A DNA stretch of 64,000 nt from Saccharomyces mikatae IFO 1815 (lineage: Eukaryota > Ascomycota > Saccharomycetes > Saccharomycetales > Saccharomycetaceae): the NCBI RefSeq assembly GCF_947241705.1, contig NC_079267.1, forward strand, positions 248,001 through 312,000, in the 5' to 3' direction. The notes beneath the pieces were generated by a model. The model made no database searches. It saw only the letters and a program-made list of their open reading frames with translations, and had not been told where the DNA came from. The position numbers and the translations under genes are program-made. Position 1 is the first letter of the stretch. Every line of letters starts with the position of its first letter. This document shows, one piece after another, positions 10,083-19,679 of this stretch.

Positions 10083-10457
10083 ATCAAGTAGGATGCATGA
10101 TCTTGAGCTCTTTTCCTATACTTTGTTCCATGCTCTGCTTTCTCCTTATTACGAAGAGATGGCAGGACGTGTGTGCCGAGTGGGAAAATCTGAGTTCGGT
10201 CATCTTCGTTGTTCATCCTACCGCAGTATATTCCTAAACACTATGAAATGACCCTAGTTTGGTCCATGATCATTTGGGTAAAACCATACTGCAGACATCT
10301 CTATATAATTAATACCATTTTACATCTTGTCCTCTTCTAAAAGAGGAAAAACTCTAACGTAGGAAATCAAAGAAGTGTACGTTTACGTATATACTTGAAT
10401 CCAGCTATATCTGTTCATAATGTTTTTTGTTTTTCTTTTTAACAAAACGCATCGCAT

Positions 10458-12233
10458 CTAATGGTGGAATAGACGAATCGGATTTTCCACGTAGACAATA
10501 TCGAATGAATCGGCAGCCTGGAATACGACCTTGTCCATCACAGATCCTGAGGGAGCCGCGATAAATTTTACACCAGATTGCACAGCTCTATAAACATTGT
10601 CGGGAAAGGGGAAAAAAGCATCAGATGACAACGACACATTGGTTAATTTGCTTAGCCATTCCAGCCTCTCTTCTTTAGTGAGCGGTTCAGGAATTTCTTC
10701 AAATTTGCTTTCGTAATCCGCCTTTTCCGGACCTTCTATTCTTTGCCCTGTAACGAAAAGATCAATGGCGTTAGATTTGTCTGCTCTCTTGATTCCTTTA
10801 GCCCATTTCATATTCAAAACCTTTGGGTGCTGTCTCAACCACCAGTTGTCCGTCTTGTCCCCAGCTAATCTAGTACAATGTATACGTGATTGTTGACCGG
10901 CCCCAAGTCCCACGACCATACCGTTCTTGGCATAGCAGACGGAATTTGATTGTGTGTACTTTAAAACTAGGGTGGCAACGGTCAAATCGATGACGGCTTG
11001 CTCGGTAAGCGCTTTATTCTTCGAGACAATCTCCTTGAAAGTGGATTGATTAATTATTGCATCATTTCTTTTTTGTTGCAGTGTGACGCCAAAGACTTCT
11101 CGATTTTCCATTTGACCAGGAACGTAGTTCGGATCGATCTGTAGAATACAGTATTTCCCGTTTTTCTTTTTGGATAGTATGTCCAATGCCTCTTGTTCAT
11201 ACCCAGGAGCGATAACACCGTCAGAGACTTCTTTCGAAATTATTTTTGCTGTCGCAACATCCACAATATTGGACAACGCAATGAAATCGCCAAATGATGA
11301 CATCCTGTCCGCACCACGGGCTCTAGCGTATGCGCATGCCAAAGGTGACAGATCCTCCATATCGTTTACAAAATAAACCTGCTTTTCCACATCAGATAAT
11401 GGAAGCCCCACAGCAGCGCCTGCTGGAGAAACGTGCTTAAATGACGCCGCAGCAGGCAGATTCAATGATGCGGATAATTCTTTCACTAAGGGCCACGAGT
11501 TCAAGGCATCCAAAAGATTTATGTATCCTGGTGTACCGCAAAGCACTTTGAAAGGTAATTCCTCTTCTTGAGTGATATAAGCTTGTGCAGGTCTTTGGTG
11601 AGGATTACATCCGTATCTTAGAGGTAATTGGGCTTTCCCCTCGGAGTACTGTTTCCTGAAAAAATCAGAAATGGCTGCATCATAATCAGCTGTATGTTCA
11701 AACGCCTTCAGTGCAAATCTATTTTTTAAGTCTTGAGAGATTTCCCCATCTTTAGACAAGTCTTGTAAAAAGATAGAATAATCGTTAGGATCCGAAAGAA
11801 TAGTCACTCTTGAATGGTTCTTTGCGGCGGCTCTTAATAAAGTTACACCACCAATATCAATTTCTTCAACGGCTTCTTGAACTGTAACACCAATTTTAGC
11901 CACAGTTTCTTTAAATGGATAGAGATTACATACGACAAAATCCACTTTATCAATGTGTTGTTCCTTCAAATCCTTTTCATCACCCTCTAGATTTCTGGCA
12001 AGAATTCCTGCGTGAACGGCAGGATGTAAAGTCTTCACTCTGCCCCCTAGCATTTCGGGTGCATGCGTAATTGAGGAAACATCGTCCACTGGGAAACCAG
12101 CCTCTCTGACCATGTTTGCTGTACCACCGGATGCTAAGATACGAACATTGTTCTCCACCAATCCCTTGGCTAAGTCTAATAAACCAGTCTTATCATAAAC
12201 TGATAGGATGGCAGTCTTGGTATATTTGCCCAT
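10458..12233 (-). CDS. ADE16: AICAR transformylase / IMP cyclohydrolase (Ade16)
   Basis: 591 residues, full length. This bifunctional enzyme does the last two steps of IMP synthesis: formylation of AICAR with 10-formyl-THF, then ring closure. The N-terminal MGS-like cyclohydrolase domain (about residues 1-200) shows [10 protein letters not shown] and [13 protein letters not shown]. The transformylase domain shows [15 protein letters not shown] and the catalytic Lys266-His267 pair ([14 protein letters not shown]). It is ADE16 rather than its paralogue ADE17 by chromosomal context. Its one-carbon donor links it functionally to SHM2 at the right end of the window. The ATG at 12233 fits the family start. 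Confidence 0.96.
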   Translation of the reverse strand: MGKYTKTAILSVYDKTGLLDLAKGLVENNVRILASGGTANMVREAGFPVDDVSSITHAPEMLGGRVKTLHPAVHAGILARNLEGDEKDLKEQHIDKVDFVVCNLYPFKETVAKIGVTVQEAVEEIDIGGVTLLRAAAKNHSRVTILSDPNDYSIFLQDLSKDGEISQDLKNRFALKAFEHTADYDAAISDFFRKQYSEGKAQLPLRYGCNPHQRPAQAYITQEEELPFKVLCGTPGYINLLDALNSWPLVKELSASLNLPAAASFKHVSPAGAAVGLPLSDVEKQVYFVNDMEDLSPLACAYARARGADRMSSFGDFIALSNIVDVATAKIISKEVSDGVIAPGYEQEALDILSKKKNGKYCILQIDPNYVPGQMENREVFGVTLQQKRNDAIINQSTFKEIVSKNKALTEQAVIDLTVATLVLKYTQSNSVCYAKNGMVVGLGAGQQSRIHCTRLAGDKTDNWWLRQHPKVLNMKWAKGIKRADKSNAIDLFVTGQRIEGPEKADYESKFEEIPEPLTKEERLEWLSKLTNVSLSSDAFFPFPDNVYRAVQSGVKFIAAPSGSVMDKVVFQAADSFDIVYVENPIRLFHH

Positions 12234-12888
12234 GTTAGCTCTTTTCTCTCTGCCCCTATTTATGGTATACTTGGGTTCTTTGTTTGGAAGAGCGTATTTT
12301 GGAAGTTATCTAATCGCTAAGAAGAGCAAGAGAAAAGACAAAAGTTGAAAGACGGGAAAAAATACAATATATTTGCTGATTATCGACGCCTAATCTCTAG
12401 GTGAAAATGGCCCTCTCTTTTCCTTTTCTTAAGTTTTATTTAATGGTTCTAATAAGGAAAGAAACGGAAAGAAAACGAAAGAAAAAAAATACAAGAAATT
12501 AAGGTGCGATCAAAAAAGGACATGGTGTTAATTTGACCGGTGAAGAGAATTACTTGAGTGCAGTGATGCAATGAATATATAGATATATATCTGTGTGTGT
12601 GTGTCCTTAACAAACAACCGTTAGTGTACGTAGAACTACTAGAACTCCTTCGTCGCTCCTTGATATAGCACGTAAAATACGTGAGAGGGGAGCGTCGAGA
12701 AGAGGGGGTGGGGGTTAGCTAGATAACTGAACAAAAATCCAATTATAACTATATTAAAAAAAAAATTGGTTTAAAGTGAGATATACAGTGTCTTGTATAT
12801 AAAATCTTTAAATGTAAAGATAATAGTATAAAAACATGTCAGGTAAACAGAAGCCTGCCCAACAAATATATATTTTCCATCAACCAGC
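12234..12888. other. ADE16 promoter and RPL15A 3' region
   Basis: 655 bp holding the ADE16 promoter and the RPL15A 3' UTR. There are A-rich tracts at 12460-12500 and a GT repeat near 12592-12603. A purine-rich stretch at 12685-12712 contains AGGGG (STRE-like) words. I found no clear Bas1 TGACTC site. No gene is visible. Confidence 0.5.
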
Positions 12889-13503
12889 TTATTTTCTGTA
12901 TCTCCACAAAGACAAAGTGTTTTGCTTCTTCCAGGTCTTTCTTCTACCAGCCTTGGTGTTGTTGAATCTGTGACCCTTGTTGATACCTCTGGACTTCTTA
13001 CCAGTAGCAGTCAAGCCTCTAGCTTCACGGTGCTTGTGAACTGGGTTACAGATCCAGTTGTAACGAGCATCTCTTCTGATAGCCTTGTGTTGAGGGTCGA
13101 CCAAGATAACTTCGAAGTACTTGTAAGTAGAATCTTGGTTAACCCAGTAGGAGTTCAAGACTCTCAAGTTAGCAGCGCGACGACCAACTCTTTCTTCAGC
13201 GGTAGCTCTCAAGGATCTTTGGTATTTCAATTCATTGACACCTTGGTTAGTTGGCTTACCGTAAGTGGCACCCTTTGGAACAGGTCTCTTTCTGTTACCA
13301 CGTCTAACTCTGACACGGTAAATAACGAAACCTTGCTTGGCCTTGTAACCTAGTCTTCTAGCCTTGTCTGGTCTAGTTGGTCTAGCGGCTCTGTGAATGA
13401 CATTCTTTTGTCTGTATTCCCAGACTCTAACTCTTTGCAAGAATCTCAAAACATCAGATTGCTTCTTTCTTTGCAATTCTTCCAAATATTTGTAGGCACC
13501 CAT
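12889..13503 (-). CDS. RPL15A: 60S ribosomal protein eL15 (Rpl15A)
   Basis: 204 residues, full length, intronless. It is very basic, with the eL15 signatures [39 protein letters not shown] and [10 protein letters not shown] at the C-terminus. It binds 25S rRNA in the large subunit. Codon use is strongly biased to yeast-optimal codons, as expected for a highly expressed gene. Rap1-like and Fhl1-like words lie upstream. RPL15A rather than RPL15B is assigned from gene order (next to ADE16). Confidence 0.97.
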   Translation of the reverse strand: MGAYKYLEELQRKKQSDVLRFLQRVRVWEYRQKNVIHRAARPTRPDKARRLGYKAKQGFVIYRVRVRRGNRKRPVPKGATYGKPTNQGVNELKYQRSLRATAEERVGRRAANLRVLNSYWVNQDSTYKYFEVILVDPQHKAIRRDARYNWICNPVHKHREARGLTATGKKSRGINKGHRFNNTKAGRRKTWKKQNTLSLWRYRK

Positions 13504-13673
13504 TGCTGATTTATTTGTTTGATCGTGGTATTTTAAATTTTATAATTTAACTTGAGAGAATAGAAAAAGTAAGAAGTGTAGTTAATGTATCGATGACGGG
13601 AAAGAAATAATTCTATCTATCATTCATTACCAAGCAAAGAGAGAAATGTGAAAAATTTCAGCAGTCCGGAGAT

Positions 13674-13681
13674 TTTGCGTC
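13674..13681 (-). promoter_or_regulatory. Fhl1-type motif (GACGCAAA) upstream of RPL15A
   Basis: The minus strand reads GACGCAAA about 170 bp upstream of the RPL15A ATG, between the gene and a Rap1-like site. Rap1 followed by Fhl1/Ifh1 is the usual ribosomal-protein promoter layout. A single short motif match. Confidence 0.35.
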
Positions 13682-13721
13682 GGTTTTTTAGAATTCTCAG
13701 AAAAAATATCTTTCACCTTTT

Positions 13722-13735
13722 AAATCCGTGCATTT
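13722..13735. promoter_or_regulatory. Rap1-like site upstream of RPL15A
   Basis: The word AAATCCGTGCATTT resembles the degenerate Rap1 sites (CATCCGTRCATT) of ribosomal-protein genes. It lies about 220 bp upstream of the RPL15A ATG, a typical distance. Confidence 0.4.
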
Positions 13736-14187
13736 CTTTGACGTCAATGTATATCATGTCAGACGATGAAACCCTTTAATAATAATGTTGCAAAATGCAT
13801 CAGTTGAGTTTGCAAAAGTCCTTCAGATAAGAGGCAATGACAGGATAACTTTAATACATGGTGCTCTAAGGCTTATTTTGAGTTTACTGCTAGGTATCCA
13901 TCACATAGGCGTTATTTACTATTTTGTTCCTGTTCAATATTGTCCATAATCAGTCTACTGTGCAGGGCGGCAAAGTGAGTTATGTAATTCTTCTTTATAT
14001 AAAGCCTTCCCCTTTTTCATGCAAAATGGAAAGGTACAAAGAAAACAGCGTACCATCCTCAAGCGTATAAAATTATAATGATGATTCTATTTTGTTGATG
14101 AAAACAGTTTTATATAAATCAAGAAGTATATTCATAGGTGTCCATAGTTTTGTGCGTGTGTTTGTGATCTTGCGAGTAGTATATGCG

Positions 14188-15681
14188 ATGGAAGGAGAAC
14201 AGATTGTGGAATATGTCCAGGAGACACCGATTATTCCTAGAAGAGTTATTCAATATTCGGTTCCAAAAAAAAAAATTACAATGCCCAGTCCTTGTGTCAA
14301 AATGTCGCAGGCAGTTAATAATTTGCAAGACATGAACTTGCCGCAGCATCCCAGCCTTCGTGATTCTTCGCTAGATAAAGAGTACTCGACTCAAAGGTTT
14401 TTAGGAGGTATAAACGAACGAAGATTGAGTTTTGAGGAGCATAGAAATGAACAACACCAGAATCCCATTGGACTAATCAAGAGGGTAGGTACTTTCTTTA
14501 AGAAGAGGTCATCATCTGGAAAGAGCAGCATCAAATCAATTGGTGATGTGAAAACAGATGGCTCAAATCTGATTGAAGGCTATTTGAGTGAAAATGATGA
14601 TCCTATAGAACAGCTCGTTCAAAAAAACCTGTTTGATGAACATAAAGGGAATTCTGAAGAAAATGATAAAAGACATGGCCTGTTCTCCTTTGAAGAGACG
14701 CCCCCGATACAAGTATTAGAGCGGACCTATCCCAATCCTGTTGACTCTTCGTTTGAAAATGTTCCTTTGACTGAGGAAAGACGTTTTTCTGAAAATCCTA
14801 GGTCACTTGAACCAAGTGAATACGAGCATAGTCTTTCAGAGCCTATTCCATTTAGGAGTTCAACGGGAGGAGAGAACCAACGCGGTGTTAGAGGACATAC
14901 TGATATAGCAGCACATAACCTGAGAGTAGCTTCAATAAAGGAAAAAAAGAAAATACTTGAAATGGAACAGAACAGATTAATCACAGAGATCATACGCCTC
15001 GAAAATATACTGAATAAGCATAGGAAGATTGACGTTAACAGCAGTACTGGTAAATCTGAAAATAAGTCGTCCGAAAAAGATAGTATTACATTTGTAAATT
15101 CAACGGCCCCTAACACTGCAGTTTTAAAACAGAGAACCTCATCTTCAGATCATAATGTCAACTTTCTTCATAACGACGTTTCCGACATTCCGGATACCTT
15201 TGACCTCGAAGAGCCTTATGATCCTCTCAAGGACAAATGGACCACTTTGCAATCTTTGGAAAAATGTTTTGAATCTAAATTTCAATCTGTGTCAAACTCA
15301 AAAAAGGGAGACGAGTTAGCCACTATAAAAGAAAGGAATTTTCAAGTAGCCAAAATTAATAATATTTGTTTCAGGGTTCAAGAATCTATCAAAAAAAGGC
15401 AAGACTTAGAGGCTAAGTTAAGGAATCTATCACATGATACTGACAATGAATTGCTTTTTTTGATGATGGAAAATAAAAGAAGACAGAAAAGCTCCGTAAT
15501 AATACAGTTTCTTTCTGACATAATCAATGAGAAATCGAAAAGATTCACCGCAGAAGAGCAAGGCTTTGTAAATGAAAACGAGGTAAAACCTCTCATTTCA
15601 GATCTTTCTGAGGGGATCAATAGGTTGAATTCTATCCTGGAAATGAAAAACACTTGTATTAGAAGGTTAAGTAATCAGTAG
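14188..15681 (+). CDS. Uncharacterised protein equivalent to S. cerevisiae YLR030W + YLR031W in one frame
   Basis: 497 residues from the ATG at 14188 (MEGEQIVEYVQETP). An earlier in-frame ATG at 14098 would add 30 residues that look like untranslated sequence. No enzyme domain is recognised. The N-terminal third is basic and serine-rich (FFKKRSSSGKSSIK). The middle is acidic and proline-containing. A predicted coiled coil lies at about residues 245-283 (IKEKKKILEMEQNRLITEII), and the C-terminal third is helical and charged. From memory, S. cerevisiae annotates two ORFs here, YLR030W and YLR031W. Their combined span is almost exactly the length of this single frame, so I infer they are one gene broken in the reference strain. 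Function unknown. Confidence 0.8.
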   Translation: MEGEQIVEYVQETPIIPRRVIQYSVPKKKITMPSPCVKMSQAVNNLQDMNLPQHPSLRDSSLDKEYSTQRFLGGINERRLSFEEHRNEQHQNPIGLIKRVGTFFKKRSSSGKSSIKSIGDVKTDGSNLIEGYLSENDDPIEQLVQKNLFDEHKGNSEENDKRHGLFSFEETPPIQVLERTYPNPVDSSFENVPLTEERRFSENPRSLEPSEYEHSLSEPIPFRSSTGGENQRGVRGHTDIAAHNLRVASIKEKKKILEMEQNRLITEIIRLENILNKHRKIDVNSSTGKSENKSSEKDSITFVNSTAPNTAVLKQRTSSSDHNVNFLHNDVSDIPDTFDLEEPYDPLKDKWTTLQSLEKCFESKFQSVSNSKKGDELATIKERNFQVAKINNICFRVQESIKKRQDLEAKLRNLSHDTDNELLFLMMENKRRQKSSVIIQFLSDIINEKSKRFTAEEQGFVNENEVKPLISDLSEGINRLNSILEMKNTCIRRLSNQ

Positions 15682-15748
15682 ATAGTTAAGTTTCAATATC
15701 TTTACTTCTCTATAAATGCTAGCGCGTCATCTTGCCGATGAAAATTTT

Positions 15749-15754
15749 ACGCGT
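15749..15754. promoter_or_regulatory. MluI cell-cycle box (ACGCGT) upstream of RAD5
   Basis: A palindromic ACGCGT 133 bp upstream of the RAD5 ATG, with a related GCGCGT about 30 bp before it. ACGCGT is the MBF (Mbp1-Swi6) site found in front of G1/S DNA-replication and repair genes, which fits RAD5. Confidence 0.5.
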
Positions 15755-15886
15755 AATGAACCCTTAACTTTTCTACATATAGTGCTTTTATTCAAGTACG
15801 TTAGTAATTAAAGATTAGATCGTCAACAAAGTTACCGTATATAAACGTTTAAAGAGCGTACATAGAGGTATTTAAGCTATCTCAAT

Positions 15887-18800
15887 ATGAGTGATGTTAA
15901 GCAGGAGGAAAGGAAAAGGTTTTTTAATGATGATCTTGATACATCAGAAACATCATTAAATTTCAAATCTGAAAATAAGGAATCATTTCTATTCTCAAAT
16001 AGCCACAACGATGACGATATCTTATCTGTGAGTGATAATTCTGAAGGAGAAAAAGACACATCTATTTTGCCGGTCAACGAAGAAATCAGGGAGGATGACC
16101 AAGATCAGTTTATTGGAGAGCTTCTAAGGATTATCCCAGAAATGCCAACGAGCATTTCAATAAAACTTAATGAAAAATTTGGTAGCAAAAAGGAAGGACT
16201 CTGTTTGGCATTATCACACTATTTTGATCATTATAAGGAGAATTCCACCAGCAATATACCGTCGTCTCCAAATCAAGTAAACTCACATTCTGATACTTCA
16301 AGCTCGGTCTTGTCCCCCTCTCCATCCCATGTTAAAAAAAGAAATAATTATGCTTTCAGAAACCAAAATCGATTAGAAGATAAAACCACTTGGAAAAGAT
16401 TTATAGGTGCTTTGCAAGTGACTGGTATGGCTACAAGACCTACTGTCAGACCTTTGAAGTACGGTTCTCAGTTGAAACTGAAAAGATCAGTTGAAGAGAT
16501 CTCTGCAGCCAAGGTATATGATTCACGCGGCAGAAAGAAAGCATCAATGGCCAGTTTAGTAAGGATTTTTGATAGTCAATATAATAGAGAAATCGGCCGA
16601 GTTCCCGAAGACATCGCTCAAATACTATACCCTCTTTTAAATTCCAATGAAATAGGCTTTGAAGTTACGTTAATATTTTGTGATAATAAGCGCTTGAGTA
16701 TAGGTGACAGCTTTATCTTGCAATTGGATTGCTTTTTAACCTCTATTATTTTCGAAGAATCATCTAGTGATGGACAATCTTTTACGAAAAGAAGGCGTAC
16801 AGAAAGAGAAATCAAGAGGGAAAAAGACAACAAAAATTTCGGTAGATCATTGGCTGAAACAGATGAAGAGCTGGAAAATCGTTCAAAGAGATTGGCTCTA
16901 CTGAAGTTATTTGATAAACTAAAACTGAAACCGATTTTAGATGAACAGAAGGCAATTGAAAGGCATAAAATAGAGCTCAGTAGTGACCCAGAAATCATTG
17001 ATATTGATGATGATAATGATGATGATGATGATAATGATGATATTCGCCCTGGTCAAGCCGCTAAAGCTCGTGACAATCTTTGGGATACCCAGCACGAAGA
17101 AGAAACAATGAACTTGAATCAACTGAAGACATTCTATAAAGCTGCACAATCATCAGAATCTTTAAAAAACTTGCCTGAAACAGAACCTTCTCGTGATATA
17201 TTTAAACTAGAGCTAAGGAATTATCAAAAGCAGGGTCTTACTTGGATGTTGAGAAGGGAACAAGAATTTGCTAAGACCGCCTCAGATAAAGGGGCTTCGG
17301 AAACGGATGCTAATGTGATAAACCCTCTATGGAAACAGTTCAAATGGCCCACTGATATGTCTTGGGCTGCTCAAAAGACACAAAACGATCACCTGAATCT
17401 TGAAGATGATATATTTTTTTATGCTAACTTACACTCTGGCGAATTTTCCTTAACGAAACCTGTCTTAAAAACGATGATAAAGGGTGGCATATTATCAGAT
17501 GAAATGGGATTGGGTAAAACAATTGCAGCTTACTCTTTAATTTTATCTTGTCCTTGCGATAGTGATATTGACAGAACACCGTATGATGTTGAGAGTACTG
17601 ATATTCCTGATGATGTTTCAAGCACTTTCAAAACGTCTTCGCAAAATAACAAGAAACCGTATGCTTCAAAGACAACGTTGATCGTAGTTCCTATGTCTTT
17701 ATTAACGCAATGGAGTAATGAGTTTATGAAAGCTAACAATTCTCCCGACATGTACCATGAAGTATATTATGGTGGGAATGTTTCTAGTTTGAAAACTTTA
17801 TTAACTAAGACAAAAAACCCCCCAACTGTAGTCCTTACTACGTATGGCATTGTTCAAAATGAATGGACCAAGCATTTTAAAGGAAGGATGATAGATGAGG
17901 ACGTAACTGTATCATCCGGCTTGTTTTCTGTCAATTTTTATCGTATAGTAATTGATGAGGGTCATAATATTAGAAACAGAATGACAGTGACGTCTAAAGC
18001 GGTTATGGATCTACAAGCGAAATGCAAATGGGTTTTAACAGGTACACCAATTATCAACAGGCTTGACGATTTGTACAGCCTTGTCAAGTTTTTGGAATTA
18101 GATCCCTGGCGGCAAATCAATTATTGGAAAACCTTTGTATCAACGCCTTTTGAGAATAAAAACTATAAACAAGCATTTGATGTGGTGAATGCGATTCTAG
18201 AACCTGTGCTGTTAAGAAGGACGAAGCAAATGAAAGACAAGGATGGTAAGCCTTTAGTGGAGTTACCACCCAAGGAAGTCGTTATTAAAAGACTACCATT
18301 CAGTAAAGCTCAAGATCTCCTATATAAATTCCTCTTGGATAAGGCAGAGATTACTGTTAAATCAGGTATCGCACGCGGTGATTTACTGAAGAAGTATTCC
18401 ACAATTCTCGTTCATATTCTGAGACTAAGACAAGTTTGTTGCCATCCAGGCCTGATTGGAACTCAAGATGAAAATGATGAGGATTTATCCAAAAATAACA
18501 AGTTGGTTACGGAGCAAACGGTGGAGCTTGATTCTCTGATTCGTGTGGCTTCTGAAAGATATGATAATTCGTTTTCTAAGGAGGAGCTGGAGAAGATGAT
18601 GAGAAATCTGAAAGTTAAATATCCAGACAATAAATCATTTCAAACCCTAGAGTGTTCCATCTGCACGGCGGAACCTATTGATATAGATAAGGTTTTGTTT
18701 ACAGAGTGTGGCCATAGTTTTTGTGAGAAATGTTTATTTGAATATATTGAGTTTCAGAAAGGTAAGAATCTGTGTTTAAAGTGCCCCAATTGTCGTAAAC

Positions 18801-19423
18801 CAATAGATGCATGTAGGTTATTGACATTGGGGCCACAAAATAGTACTTCAGAAAATTTAGAATTCAGGCCATATTCTCCTGCTTCTGAATCAAGCAAAAT
18901 AACTGCTTTAGTGAAGGAGCTTCAGTTGCTACAGGACAGTTCGGCAGGCGAACAAGTTGTCATTTTTTCTCAATTTTCTACGTACTTGGACATCCTGGAG
19001 AAAGAGCTTACGCATGCTTTCCCAAAAGATGTTGCAAAAGTTTACAAATTTGATGGACGTCTTTCGTTAAAAGAAAGAACTAATGTGCTAGCAGATTTCG
19101 CCGCTAAAGACTATAGCAGACAAAAAATCCTATTACTCTCGTTGAAAGCTGGTGGTGTTGGGTTGAATTTGACATGCGCGTCCCACGCCTACATGATGGA
19201 TCCATGGTGGTCCCCCAGCATGGAAGACCAAGCAATCGATAGATTGCATAGAATTGGCCAGACGAACAGCGTCAAGGTTACGAGATTTATCATACAGAAT
19301 AGCATAGAGGAGAAAATGCTCCGCATTCAAGAAAAGAAGAGAACTATCGGTGAGGCAATGGACGCAGATGAGGACGAAAGGAGAAAAAGAAGAATCGAGG
19401 AAATTCAAATGCTTTTCGAATAG
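15887..19423 (+). CDS. RAD5: DNA helicase / ubiquitin ligase Rad5 (HLTF homologue)
   Basis: 1178 residues (I recall 1169 in S. cerevisiae). Rad5 polyubiquitinates PCNA with Ubc13-Mms2 and remodels stalled forks. In order: an acidic N-terminal region; a HIRAN domain at about residues 165-290; an Asp-rich repeat near residue 370; then the SNF2 ATPase core with Walker A DEMGLGKT at about residue 538 and the Walker B variant DEGH at about residue 690. A C3HC4 RING finger sits inside the helicase at about residues 922-970 (CSICTAEP, CGHSFCEKC, CPNCRKP). Helicase motif VI is QAIDRLHRIGQ at about residue 1115. RING inserted between the two RecA lobes is diagnostic of Rad5/HLTF. Confidence 0.97.
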   Translation: MSDVKQEERKRFFNDDLDTSETSLNFKSENKESFLFSNSHNDDDILSVSDNSEGEKDTSILPVNEEIREDDQDQFIGELLRIIPEMPTSISIKLNEKFGSKKEGLCLALSHYFDHYKENSTSNIPSSPNQVNSHSDTSSSVLSPSPSHVKKRNNYAFRNQNRLEDKTTWKRFIGALQVTGMATRPTVRPLKYGSQLKLKRSVEEISAAKVYDSRGRKKASMASLVRIFDSQYNREIGRVPEDIAQILYPLLNSNEIGFEVTLIFCDNKRLSIGDSFILQLDCFLTSIIFEESSSDGQSFTKRRRTEREIKREKDNKNFGRSLAETDEELENRSKRLALLKLFDKLKLKPILDEQKAIERHKIELSSDPEIIDIDDDNDDDDDNDDIRPGQAAKARDNLWDTQHEEETMNLNQLKTFYKAAQSSESLKNLPETEPSRDIFKLELRNYQKQGLTWMLRREQEFAKTASDKGASETDANVINPLWKQFKWPTDMSWAAQKTQNDHLNLEDDIFFYANLHSGEFSLTKPVLKTMIKGGILSDEMGLGKTIAAYSLILSCPCDSDIDRTPYDVESTDIPDDVSSTFKTSSQNNKKPYASKTTLIVVPMSLLTQWSNEFMKANNSPDMYHEVYYGGNVSSLKTLLTKTKNPPTVVLTTYGIVQNEWTKHFKGRMIDEDVTVSSGLFSVNFYRIVIDEGHNIRNRMTVTSKAVMDLQAKCKWVLTGTPIINRLDDLYSLVKFLELDPWRQINYWKTFVSTPFENKNYKQAFDVVNAILEPVLLRRTKQMKDKDGKPLVELPPKEVVIKRLPFSKAQDLLYKFLLDKAEITVKSGIARGDLLKKYSTILVHILRLRQVCCHPGLIGTQDENDEDLSKNNKLVTEQTVELDSLIRVASERYDNSFSKEELEKMMRNLKVKYPDNKSFQTLECSICTAEPIDIDKVLFTECGHSFCEKCLFEYIEFQKGKNLCLKCPNCRKPIDACRLLTLGPQNSTSENLEFRPYSPASESSKITALVKELQLLQDSSAGEQVVIFSQFSTYLDILEKELTHAFPKDVAKVYKFDGRLSLKERTNVLADFAAKDYSRQKILLLSLKAGGVGLNLTCASHAYMMDPWWSPSMEDQAIDRLHRIGQTNSVKVTRFIIQNSIEEKMLRIQEKKRTIGEAMDADEDERRKRRIEEIQMLFE

Positions 19424-19679
19424 TCATGTCGCATATGCATATATAGACTTTACATATTATTTCCAAGATGGAAAGATCAACCACAGCTTTATGCCATGTT
19501 CATAATATTTTTGTTACCCGCTTTTACCTCTTAAGTTTTTGTAATTATAAAAAAATATTTGGAAAAGTCAAGAGAAAACAGCGCCAGAAGGTATGGACGA
19601 TAAAAATAGTAAGACGAAGAAAATAGTCATCAGCCGGGCTTAGGCAAGAGATAATTTTAGGAATCGAAGGTTTTTTATT

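Larger units (their letters stand above)
8992..10457. other. AAT2-ADE16 intergenic region with an orphan promoter-like stretch
   Basis: 1.47 kb between the AAT2 start and the ADE16 stop, long for this chromosome. The first 250 bp hold the AAT2 promoter (TATA-like repeats at 9066-9080 and the Gcn4 site). From 9540 to 9700 the plus strand looks like a strong yeast promoter and leader: T-rich, TATATAAA near 9582, then a CT-rich stretch with CAA-type starts. No annotated gene follows. A more GC-rich stretch at 9700-10200 carries a 51-codon ATG frame (9927-10082). No RNA family was recognised. Confidence 0.5.
13504..14187. other. Divergent promoter region between RPL15A and the YLR030W/YLR031W gene
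   Basis: 684 bp. The left half carries RPL15A promoter words (Fhl1-like and Rap1-like). The right half should hold the promoter of the plus-strand gene. An in-frame ATG at 14098 would add 30 hydrophobic residues to that protein, but I treat it as leader sequence. Confidence 0.5.

Noticed and set aside
12922-13353. 143-codon plus-strand frame opposite RPL15A
   Set aside because: Mirror of the strongly biased codons of the ribosomal-protein gene; Ser/Thr/Val-rich shadow frame.
14098-14187. In-frame N-terminal extension of the YLR030W/YLR031W gene from the ATG at 14098
   Set aside because: Hydrophobic and low-complexity leader-like sequence. Length agreement with the recalled S. cerevisiae span favours the ATG at 14188, though the upstream start is not excluded.
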